From assembly GCA_902779865.1 (NCBI GenBank), contig CACZDG010000067.1, positions 1 to 34,190 of the forward strand: DNA of 34,190 bases, in the 5' to 3' direction. The stretch's first letter is position 1. Each line of letters opens with the position of its first letter. The DNA comes from an uncultured bacterium (GTDB lineage Bacteria; Verrucomicrobiota; Kiritimatiellia; RFP12; UBA1067). The notes below the pieces were generated by a model that was given only the letters and a program-made list of their open reading frames with translations, searched no databases and was not told where the DNA came from. The translations under genes and the position numbers were made by a program. Shown in pieces: positions 22,034 to 29,421 of this stretch.

Positions 22034-22055
22034 GCAGAGGCGCAGAGAGGCAGAG
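22031..22055. repeat. CGCAGAG-type short repeat
   Basis: Three imperfect units of (g)CGCAGAGG lie in a row. Similar cGCAGAGnCGCAGAG strings occur in intergenic DNA of many environmental bacteria. Here it abuts a truncated coding-like frame. Confidence 0.5.
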
Positions 22056-22293
22056 TTTTAAGAGATTACGTCGCTTAATTGGCGTCGTAGTTGTTTTCAC
22101 CAATTGTCTCTGCGTGAGACATTCAACTGACGAGTATAGGATTAATCCATAGGGAACAACAAGCGTACAACAACAAGAGTCGGCGCGTCTTGTCGTCGTA
22201 CGCTTACCGTCGCCTAGCCGCACGATGGTGCCCCAGGTGCAAGAGCTACTTGGACTGGGGTATCGATGGCGATTGGACTGGGGTATGCTTTCA

Positions 22294-22381
22294 ACAAATA
22301 GCACTACTTGTTGGAACAAATAGGGCTACTTGTTGCAACAAATAGTACTACTTGTTGCGACAAGTAGGGCTATTTGTTGTT
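22294..22381. repeat. Array of four 22-bp palindromic units
   Basis: Units at 22294-22315, 22316-22337, 22338-22359 and 22360-22381 keep an exact 22-bp period. Each has the form ACAAaTAG-nn-CTAcTTGT followed by two or three variable bases, an imperfect inverted repeat of two 8-bp half-sites. Half-site bases are conserved while the central and linker dinucleotides vary, as expected for a dimeric protein's binding sites. The regular spacing of about two helical turns would place bound dimers on one face of the DNA. Confidence 0.8.
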
Positions 22382-22382
22382 T

Positions 22383-22398
22383 CCATACTATAGTATGG
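22383..22398. repeat. Perfect 16-bp palindrome beside the 22-bp array
   Basis: CCATACTATAGTATGG is a perfect inverted repeat two bases after the fourth array unit. It contains CTATAG and could be another binding site. No neighbouring promoter was identified. Confidence 0.5.
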
Positions 22399-22489
22399 CT
22401 ACTTCATGGTGGGGGTGTATGAGCGTAGTGGTGTTGCACCAGCTTCCATGCATATCCCCCCGGTACCTTATACGCGAGAGGAGTATTTT

Positions 22490-22514
22490 GGGAGGGGCGC
22501 GCTCCGTCGCGCCC
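22490..22514. repeat. GGGAGGG/CGCG dispersed repeat, distant copy
   Basis: GGGAGGGGCGCGCTCCGTCG continuing CGCCC matches the repeats at 284-347 with a few substitutions, showing the element is dispersed. Confidence 0.45.
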
Positions 22515-22719
22515 GCAAGCGCCCGCAATCGCAGAGGTTTTGCAACTGCCTAATTTTTGAGCAACGACTAACGTAGCGAACGGACATCAACGACTTACCA
22601 CAATCAATACGTGTACAAATTGTTGTTCCGCTGTGTCCAAATACGGCGCATTGCGTGAACAAACTGCCTCACACCGTGGACACCCACGAGAAATGGCGGC
22701 ATTCACAAAAGAAATTCCG

Positions 22720-25020
22720 CTATTTGGCGAACCCTTGGACAGGGCGAACAGTACGCCCACCGTGGCGTTCATTGGCGTCCATGACGTGGACGCGCGAATT
22801 GAAGCCGAGGTTCCACGAGTTGTAGCTGCCGTTCGAGCCCGGAACGGACGACCAGTAGCCGCCGTACGAACCGGAAATGTTGAGCGAAGTCCCGTTGCCG
22901 AAGCCGGCGCAGGGGAGGAAGATGCTGTTAGAGGCGTAGTCGCCCCTACCATGCACGACATAACCTTTTACACCGTTCTGCGTCGTCCACGTCCAGTCGC
23001 ATTTATTATGAAGGTCAGACAGCTCCTGTTTCGTCGGCATACGCCATCCCCCGCCCCACTGCACATGCGCGGCGTCATGTTGTGGCGTGAGAACGCCATC
23101 CGCCGTAGTCCATCCCTCATTCTGTAACAATTGTTGATTTTTCCCCAAAGTAGGCGTGTTCTTCTTTTCAAAAGAGAAATTTGACGAAGAACCGTCACTC
23201 GCCACCCAAGCACCGTTCTCGCGTTTGTAACCTACGGTATCGCCCCACCAGAAATAATAGCCATAGCCTTCGGGCTTCTTCGCGCCGATGTTCATCTCTG
23301 CCCAGTACGGCCCACCTTCCCATAGCTGAACCTTGCCGAGGGCGGACGACTTGATGCCACGTTCCTTCAGGAGATCGGGGACTATGACGAGGCGGAAGCC
23401 GACGGCGTACTTCACATACACCGGAATGGCGTGGTTCCGGGTGGACGAGGTGCAGCCGCCCACGCTGTTATCAAAGCAACCGCCGCGCATCACCCGAAAC
23501 ACCCCAGAGGAAGGGCCAACGGGATCCGTCACCCCGCTCGAAAAGTGGTCGGTCTTGTTGCTCCAATCCAGACACCACTCCCAGACGTTCTCGTGCATAT
23601 CGTAGAGTCCCCATGCGTTCGGCCTATACGAGCCAACAACCATCGGATAACCGCGTTTCCCATCTGGTTTGTTCTTTGCGATATTGTCATCATTAGTCGT
23701 CCCCGCCCAGCAGGCGTACTCCCATTGCGCCTCAGTGGGCAAGTCGATGTTGAGGCTTGTGCGCGCCTGGATTTTTCCAATGAACGTCGACGGATCGACG
23801 TTCACGGAACTCGGCCAGTTATAGGTGGCGGAATTGCCGCGAATTGCGTTCCACGAGACATGTCTGACGGGACACATGTCGCTCATGTCGCCCTTGGTGG
23901 ACGAGGAATTAGCTCTCATCACCAGCTCGTACTGTTTCTTCGTCACCTCAAAGACGCCGCAGTAGAACGGCTTCGTGAGCGTCACTTCGTATTTGCCTAA
24001 CATCATGAACTTCCCCGGCTCGATGCGGCGCAAAACAAGCTTCGTGGTCTTGTACTCGTCCGTCCAGCCACCTTTGGGCTCGGCAGCAAGGTACGATACA
24101 GGGTAGTTTGTCGCGTTCGGCCCTGCGGAAAGATCAACTACGCAATACAGGTTTCCTGCGGAAGGATGGCTATTTCCAGCCACTTCACCGGCTGGACTAG
24201 TGATCACGCCTGCAAGCATGTCATCGCCGTATCCCTTAACCTCGTCGATGTGCCTCTGTGCCTTCACCTTCACAAGCCCGCTGGCGTCGCCGGACGCGAT
24301 CGACTCGGCGTAGATTGCGGCTGCGTGGCGCTTGAACTTCTGCTGCCGCTCCTCTTCGCCGTTGGCTGGATAGGACCACCAGAAGTCTGCGATGGCACTC
24401 TTCGGCATCTTCCCCTCGCCCTTCTCCGCCTTGGCGGCTTCGGCGGCCTTGGGGTTGTCGCCCTTCGCGAACTCGTCAAGAGCCTTGTCCCAGTCGCCTA
24501 AGCTAACGTAAAGTTCCGCAATCCTCAGGTGGAGCGTTTTGTCGCTTGGATGCTTCCTCGACTTCGCGAGCGCATTCTTCAGCTCATCCTGATGGCGTAC
24601 GTAGGACTTCGTGTCGTCAAGGAGACGGTAGATCAGGCCTCCTTTGTTCTTCGGCACGTTGAGAAGCGCGGATTCGATCATGTTCGCCATGTACTCGGGC
24701 GGAATGTCGGGGATTGTGGTCTTTAGCGTCTTCAGGACGCCTATCGCCTCGTCGAACGCGCCATGTCCAACGTAGAAGGTGAACGAGCCTTTTAGCAGCA
24801 GCATCTTCGCCGCGTCGGACTCCGCCTTCTCCGCAAGCGAGATGGCCGACTTGGCGACACCCTCGCGAGTTTTCTTCCCCGCCTTGAACGCATCCAGTTC
24901 CGGACGCATGAGTTCCTGGACAAGTCCTTCGACTTGCTTGAGTTCCTGTTTTGTTGGCATTGCCGTCAGCGACGTCGCAATCGCCGCCAGCGAGAACATT
25001 ACTATCGATTTGATTTTCAT
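22720..25020 (-). CDS. Secreted TPR/FGE-sulfatase-like protein with Fib_succ_major domain
   Basis: The 766-aa product has a signal peptide (about 1-20), TPR-like helices (about 60-190, for example LHLRIAELYVSLGDWDKALDEF) and an FGE/SUMF1-type domain at about 320-555. That domain contains FEVTKKQYELVM, LPTEAQWEYACWAG, GLYDMHENVWEWCLDW, RVMRGGCFDN and GFRLV. The C-terminal about 190 residues (MNIGAKKPEGYGYYFWWGDT, GGGWRMPTKQELSDL, RTVRPV) match the Fibrobacter succinogenes major paralogous domain. True FGE oxidises a sulfatase Cys and needs two active-site cysteines; whether the Cys here fill that role is unclear and no sulfatase is nearby, so a structural or binding role is also possible. AAAGGAG lies seven bases before the ATG. 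Confidence 0.85.
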   Translation of the reverse strand: MKIKSIVMFSLAAIATSLTAMPTKQELKQVEGLVQELMRPELDAFKAGKKTREGVAKSAISLAEKAESDAAKMLLLKGSFTFYVGHGAFDEAIGVLKTLKTTIPDIPPEYMANMIESALLNVPKNKGGLIYRLLDDTKSYVRHQDELKNALAKSRKHPSDKTLHLRIAELYVSLGDWDKALDEFAKGDNPKAAEAAKAEKGEGKMPKSAIADFWWSYPANGEEERQQKFKRHAAAIYAESIASGDASGLVKVKAQRHIDEVKGYGDDMLAGVITSPAGEVAGNSHPSAGNLYCVVDLSAGPNATNYPVSYLAAEPKGGWTDEYKTTKLVLRRIEPGKFMMLGKYEVTLTKPFYCGVFEVTKKQYELVMRANSSSTKGDMSDMCPVRHVSWNAIRGNSATYNWPSSVNVDPSTFIGKIQARTSLNIDLPTEAQWEYACWAGTTNDDNIAKNKPDGKRGYPMVVGSYRPNAWGLYDMHENVWEWCLDWSNKTDHFSSGVTDPVGPSSGVFRVMRGGCFDNSVGGCTSSTRNHAIPVYVKYAVGFRLVIVPDLLKERGIKSSALGKVQLWEGGPYWAEMNIGAKKPEGYGYYFWWGDTVGYKRENGAWVASDGSSSNFSFEKKNTPTLGKNQQLLQNEGWTTADGVLTPQHDAAHVQWGGGWRMPTKQELSDLHNKCDWTWTTQNGVKGYVVHGRGDYASNSIFLPCAGFGNGTSLNISGSYGGYWSSVPGSNGSYNSWNLGFNSRVHVMDANERHGGRTVRPVQGFAK

Positions 25021-25046
25021 TTTTTGTCTCCTTTGACTTTACCATA

Positions 25047-25075
25047 CTATTAGCAAATGAGACACTCCCGTTACA
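25047..25075 (-). promoter_or_regulatory. Candidate ECF-type promoter before the FGE-like gene
   Basis: TGTAAC (25075-25070), a 17-bp spacer, then TAATAG (25052-25047) on the minus strand, in the 77-bp gap after the sigma gene. An AAC-containing -35 is common for ECF sigma factors, so autogenous use is possible. This is speculative, since no second copy was found in the window. Confidence 0.25.
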
Positions 25076-25097
25076 CCTGCAACGAAAAAAGTTTTGA

Positions 25098-25700
25098 TTA
25101 TTCGTCGGCAAGCTCCGCCTCGACAATGGCTATCGCCTTCTCGACGCGAAACTTGATCTGGCGGAGATAGTTGTTGTCGATGCCGAACTCCCCGCACACC
25201 TCTTCCGCTGATTTTCCCTCCAGAACGTGTGCGCGATAGACCGCCTTGGTCTTGGCAGAAAGCGCGGTCTTTGTAAGAACGTGCTCCACCGCCACCTCAT
25301 GCCTCGCCTTGTCCCACGCAAGATCGAGCGCAGCACCCTGTTCCGGCTGAACGGAAGGTTCGTCCGTCAACTCGTCCATCGGAACGGTTTCACCCGCGCC
25401 ATGGGCCCGTTCATATCGGTATATCCCGATAAGCTGCCGCCGTATGAGCATCTTCAGGAACGTACGGAACTGCGCCTTCTCCGCCTTGTACTTCCGCTCC
25501 TCCAGAATCTTCACCAGATGGATGTACACTTCCTGAACCACGTCATCAGGATCGTGGTTATGGTCGATCAGTTGGACGAAACGCTTCATCGCCGGCGTGT
25601 AAAGGTCGAAGAAGCGAACCCACGCCGCATCGTTTCCGCCAGTTGCCTCGACGGCCAGTTTCTGGATAAGCGTATATGATGTGGTAGGGAATACGCTCAT
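25098..25700 (-). CDS. ECF-type RNA polymerase sigma factor
   Basis: From ATG 25700 the product is 200 aa. Region 2 is visible in WVRFFDLYTPAMKRFVQLID, DPDDVVQEVYIHLVKIL and AQFRTFLKMLIRRQLIGIYR (about 25-100). Region 4 is visible in LSAKTKAVYRAHVLEGKSAE plus VCGEFGIDNNYLRQIKFRVEKAI (about 150-195). It directs RNA polymerase to a specific promoter set. The ATG overlaps the kinase stop by four bases (ATGA), so control by that kinase is likely, as in known kinase-linked ECF groups. The frame runs upstream to 25856 inside kinase coding sequence, and that extension was rejected. No anti-sigma gene is present. Confidence 0.85.
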   Translation of the reverse strand: MSVFPTTSYTLIQKLAVEATGGNDAAWVRFFDLYTPAMKRFVQLIDHNHDPDDVVQEVYIHLVKILEERKYKAEKAQFRTFLKMLIRRQLIGIYRYERAHGAGETVPMDELTDEPSVQPEQGAALDLAWDKARHEVAVEHVLTKTALSAKTKAVYRAHVLEGKSAEEVCGEFGIDNNYLRQIKFRVEKAIAIVEAELADE

Positions 25701-26770
25701 TTCATTACCTCGAATATGCCCTCTGCGCCAAAGGCTGCGGCAAACTCTTCCTCCGGCGACTGAGGTTGAGTGGGTTTGCGGAGAGCAAACCATACCGACA
25801 CGAAAACGGCGGCGGTCGCGGCGAAGACTCCACCAAAAATGACGGTAGCATTCCACGGCAACTTCCTCCTCTTCGGCGTTGCACCGCTTTGCGCATTTGG
25901 TGACTGGCCCTCACTGGGCTGGATAACTGCTTTCGCTTCGGAGGCGGGTACTTCCAGGAGTTTCGCCAACGCGCATAGATCGACTGGGCGTTCCGCAGGG
26001 GCTTCTGCAAGCATCTGCGGCAACACATTCACCCATGGCAGCTCAAGCGTCTCAAGGAGTTCAAGCGCCCGTGAACCGGGCTCATACCAAATGCCGGTAA
26101 GAAGATAGACGATCATCACGGCGAACGAATACACGTCGGCAGCCGGAGTAGCCTCCTCGCCGCGTTCCACCTCCGGCGCCATGTAGCCATGGGTGCCCAT
26201 TATTAGGCGCGAGTTCCTCGCCTCCGTAACCATTGTGGTGGAGGCCCTGACCTCGTTGCGAAGCCTGTCGGAGAAAAAACGCAACACGCCGAAGTCGGAA
26301 AGTATGACGTGCTTATCCGCGGAGAGCAGCACGTTGCTCAGCTTGATGTCACGGTGGACGATTCCCTCGGCGTGGATGTAGTCGAGGGCGGACGCAAGTT
26401 CCGTAAACCACCCGAACACGAACTCCTCGTCAAGGTCGGACACTTCGACATCGGCGAGAGTGTGCGGGGAACCGTCCTTGTAGGCTACGAGATCCATTAC
26501 AAAGTACGGCGTCTGGGTCGCCTCGTCAAAGTTGAGGTCGAACACGCGTACGACATTTGGATGGTGGAGCCGAGCAAGAACCCTGCCCTCGGCAAGGAAC
26601 TTGTCCTTCAGAATATCGGTGTGACCGTCTTCGAGCGTGAACGACTTCAGCGCATAGTGGACGCCGAGCTGCGTATGCACAACCTCGTACACCGCCCCCA
26701 TCGCACCTTTGCCAAGGAGTCGGACGATGCGGTACACGCCGATCGTGTCATCTGGATTGAATTCTGCCAT
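25697..26770 (-). CDS. Membrane-anchored Ser/Thr protein kinase (Hanks type)
   Basis: The 357-aa product has a complete kinase domain: glycine loop LGKGAMGAVYEV (19-30), Lys42 in YALK, catalytic Asp141 in HRDIKLSN, DFG at 159-161 and MAPE near 197-200. A single membrane segment lies at about 306-330, and a short acidic C-terminal tail follows outside. All catalytic residues are present, so it should be active. The extracytoplasmic part is only about 25 residues, so it is unlikely to be a classical sensor. Its ATG shares a base with the stop of the FAD gene (TAATG), and its stop overlaps the sigma ATG. It probably phosphorylates the sigma factor or a regulator of it. Confidence 0.9.
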   Translation of the reverse strand: MAEFNPDDTIGVYRIVRLLGKGAMGAVYEVVHTQLGVHYALKSFTLEDGHTDILKDKFLAEGRVLARLHHPNVVRVFDLNFDEATQTPYFVMDLVAYKDGSPHTLADVEVSDLDEEFVFGWFTELASALDYIHAEGIVHRDIKLSNVLLSADKHVILSDFGVLRFFSDRLRNEVRASTTMVTEARNSRLIMGTHGYMAPEVERGEEATPAADVYSFAVMIVYLLTGIWYEPGSRALELLETLELPWVNVLPQMLAEAPAERPVDLCALAKLLEVPASEAKAVIQPSEGQSPNAQSGATPKRRKLPWNATVIFGGVFAATAAVFVSVWFALRKPTQPQSPEEEFAAAFGAEGIFEVMK

Positions 26771-29394
26771 TAGTTCCCGTAGGCACGGATTTCAAAGATG
26801 CGCGCGGAGGGATCGCCCCAGGTCTCGTTCACGGTCACACGCAAGGCGTCGAGACTGATGGGCAGGAAGTGATGCACGCGGTGACGGAGCTGGTTTGCCG
26901 AGTCCCCGCCAAGGCGCACCCACTTGCCATCCACGAGCCCTTCCACGATGTATGACTTCACGAGCGAACGCGGACGCGGCGAGGCACGGACGGTCGCGAA
27001 GTCGGGATCGAACGCAATGCGCACCTCGCTCACGGAAACGGTCGAGGGGAAGTCGAGCCGCACCCACTGTGGAAGCCCCTTCGACGCGTCGGAAATCCAT
27101 CCGTGGTAAACGCCATCCTCGTTACGCGCCACGCCGTCGATGACGGCGACCGCGCTGGAGCCGATGTCGCGCTCAAGCGCGGGTTCCGTGACGAAGGAAT
27201 ACTCTTCGCCGCCAACCGGAGTCCACTTCCCGTTGTCCACGCCGCAGTAGGCCCGAAGGTCGGAATGCCCCGTCGTCCCCTCGCGCAGGTACCAGGCAAT
27301 TCCCGGCGCAGGCACAAGTTCCACCCAGACGAACCGCGCGTTCAGCGCAATCGGCTTCGTCGGGTTGAAGAACCGGACGAGTCCGTCGCGACCGTCGGGG
27401 ACGATCGCCTTCAGGACGGCGGCAGGCTCGCCCTTCGGACGCCACGCCGCATCGTCCGTCAGATAGACCTTCGCCGTCAGCTCCACCGGCTTCTTTCCCG
27501 TGTTCTGGAGATTCAGCAAGACCGTGTCGAGCCGCCGCGAATCGCCGCGCTCGAACCGCACCGCCCGGCGGAAGCCCGCGCACTTGTGCGCAAGCTTGTC
27601 CGCGCGGCGAAGCCCGGGACTGGACGCGTCGAACCGGACATGGCGCGGCTCGCAGTCGGCGGACGTCACCTTCGCCGTCCGCGCGAGGTCAAGCGGATCC
27701 TCGTTCGCGAGATGCGGGATGTACTGGTCGTCCTTCAGGAGCTGCTGCTGAAGTTCCTTGATGTGGCGCTCGCCGCACGCGCGCGGCGTGATGCCGTGCT
27801 TGGCGGCGATGGCCGCCGCCGTGCCGGCGGCCTGCCCGAGCTGGAAGAGCGTCGACTGCACGCGGATCGTGCCGAGCGCGATGTGCGTGGCGCTGATGGA
27901 ACGTCCGCAGAGGAAGAGGTTCGAGATGTTCTTCGAGTAGATGCAGCGGTAGGGGATCGAATAGATCGGCACGTGCGGATGGTTGCGCCAGTAACCGTTG
28001 CCGGTCGGATTCTCCATGCCGAGCGGGTCGTGCGTGTCGAGGCTCCAGCCGCCGTACGAGATGCGGTCGGGGAACATCGTCCCCTTCAGCGCGTCGTTCG
28101 CCGTCATCACGTAGTCGCCCACGAGGCGGAACCCCTCGCGCCGCGCGTTCTTCCACGCGATCTCTGCCATATAGGCGTTCGTCGCCTTGTCTTTGACGGG
28201 CGATTCGTTCTTGATCCATCCCCAATACGCGAAGGAAATGCGAACAAGCTGATCGCGCGCGCGCTCCGGGTCCTCAAGGTCGTTGAAGCGTCCGTTGTTC
28301 TCCATCCACCAGGCGCCCCTGAGCCCGTGTACGCGCCGCGTGAAACCCTTCGGCAGCACGTCGGCCCACGCGGGCGTCTCGTATTTCACGGGATGGTCGG
28401 CGTAGGCATGGCGGTAGCCCACGAGGCCGTCCTTCATCACGCAGCCGCTCATGGTGATCTCGTCGCGCTTGTCCGGCGCGGGCGCCTCGTTGTATTCGTC
28501 CCGTGCCTCGCGTCCGTGCATGTACTCCGCGCCCGCGAAGATGCCGAGCCAGCCGTCGCCCGTGCCGTCCGCGAAATAGCGCCCGCTGAAACGCGTCTGC
28601 GCGCCCGTGAGCGTGTTGCGCGAGACGACAGCGGCGATGGCGTTGCCGTTCTTCTCCGCCGACACCACGCGCTCGTTAGGGAACTCGAAGAGCCAGCCCT
28701 TCAACTCGTCCGCCATCTGCCGGTAGGCGTCGCTGTACGTCCATCCCGCGCGAATGAAGCGGCGCATCTTCGCCTCGCAGACGAGCCCCGATTCGCGTCC
28801 CTTGCGTCCGGCCCCGTTCAGCGACACCTGCATCTCGCAGCTGGAGTTGCCGCCGAGCACGGGACGGTCATGGACGAGCGCGACGCGCAGGCCGTTCCGC
28901 GCCGCCGCAAGCGCCGTGCCGAGCCCGCCCGGACCCGCCCCCACCACGACGAGGTCAAACGCCCCGCCGTCTGCGATCTTGTCGCCGTCGCCCGTGAGGC
29001 GCTGACGCTCCGCCGCAAGCGCCTTGGGTTCCTCCGGCGGCACGTACGAAAGGTCGGTCGTGAAGAGGAGCGCGTCACAGCGCGTCATCGCGCCAGTGAG
29101 ATCGACGAGCTTGACATCGCACGCGCCGGCGTTGAGCGTGAACTCGCCCGCCTTCTCCCACATCCATCCCTCGCGGCGCGACGCGCCGAGCGTGCCGCTG
29201 CGCTTGCCGGCGACCTCGACCGCGAACTTGCCGGGCGAGAACTCCGGCAACCAGTCCTTCGTGCGCGCCCACACGCGCCACGTTCCCGCACGCGGGATCG
29301 TGACTTTCGCGGATGCCGGGGCGACGGGCTTCAGCACGCCCGGCGCGAGCAGGTACGCGCTCCCCATCTTGTGCGTGAACTGCGTATCGACCAC
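26770..29394 (-). CDS. FAD-dependent oxidoreductase (PF12831-like) with discoidin-like tail
   Basis: From GTG 29394 the product is 874 aa. An N-terminal beta domain (about 1-115, VDTQFTHKMGSAYLLAPG, WRVWARTKDW) precedes the FAD domain with VVVGAGPGGLGTALAAARNG (150-169) and VLGGNSSCEMQV. Later come LFLCGRSISATHIALGTIRV and a C-terminal F5/8-type domain (about 730-874). Such proteins accompany glycan-degradation genes; the substrate is unknown. The family's N-terminal GGWVVDTQF begins before this GTG. The codons upstream read E-A-amber-NFANYGGW in the same frame as the GH78 gene, so the true gene is probably the second half of a fused protein. On its own it has no signal peptide and only a weak ribosome binding site. 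Confidence 0.85.
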   Translation of the reverse strand: MVDTQFTHKMGSAYLLAPGVLKPVAPASAKVTIPRAGTWRVWARTKDWLPEFSPGKFAVEVAGKRSGTLGASRREGWMWEKAGEFTLNAGACDVKLVDLTGAMTRCDALLFTTDLSYVPPEEPKALAAERQRLTGDGDKIADGGAFDLVVVGAGPGGLGTALAAARNGLRVALVHDRPVLGGNSSCEMQVSLNGAGRKGRESGLVCEAKMRRFIRAGWTYSDAYRQMADELKGWLFEFPNERVVSAEKNGNAIAAVVSRNTLTGAQTRFSGRYFADGTGDGWLGIFAGAEYMHGREARDEYNEAPAPDKRDEITMSGCVMKDGLVGYRHAYADHPVKYETPAWADVLPKGFTRRVHGLRGAWWMENNGRFNDLEDPERARDQLVRISFAYWGWIKNESPVKDKATNAYMAEIAWKNARREGFRLVGDYVMTANDALKGTMFPDRISYGGWSLDTHDPLGMENPTGNGYWRNHPHVPIYSIPYRCIYSKNISNLFLCGRSISATHIALGTIRVQSTLFQLGQAAGTAAAIAAKHGITPRACGERHIKELQQQLLKDDQYIPHLANEDPLDLARTAKVTSADCEPRHVRFDASSPGLRRADKLAHKCAGFRRAVRFERGDSRRLDTVLLNLQNTGKKPVELTAKVYLTDDAAWRPKGEPAAVLKAIVPDGRDGLVRFFNPTKPIALNARFVWVELVPAPGIAWYLREGTTGHSDLRAYCGVDNGKWTPVGGEEYSFVTEPALERDIGSSAVAVIDGVARNEDGVYHGWISDASKGLPQWVRLDFPSTVSVSEVRIAFDPDFATVRASPRPRSLVKSYIVEGLVDGKWVRLGGDSANQLRHRVHHFLPISLDALRVTVNETWGDPSARIFEIRAYGN

Positions 29395-29418
29395 CCAGCC
29401 GCCGTAGTTCGCGAAGTT

Positions 29419-29421
29419 CTA
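29419..29421 (-). other. In-frame amber codon joining GH78 and FAD coding regions
   Basis: Minus-strand codons read GTG TGG CTG GAG GCG TAG AAC TTC, followed by GCG AAC TAC GGC GGC TGG, with no other stop in the same frame before 26770. The TAG stands where Glu (GAG) is expected in the EAEnF...GGWVVDTQF motif. A single base change would restore one continuous 1673-codon gene. Confidence 0.75.

Larger units (their letters stand above)
21875..22719. other. Intergenic stretch with a gene remnant and repeats
   Basis: No intact gene is visible. It holds a short coding-like remnant (21899-22033), a CGCAGAG-type repeat (22031-22055), a four-unit palindromic array (22294-22381), a 16-bp palindrome (22383-22398) and another GGGAGGG/CGCG repeat (22490-22514). 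GC is lower than in flanking genes over much of it. Confidence 0.6.

Noticed and set aside
22294-22381. Possible CRISPR array
   Set aside because: Units are contiguous, with no unique spacers between repeats, and no cas genes are present.
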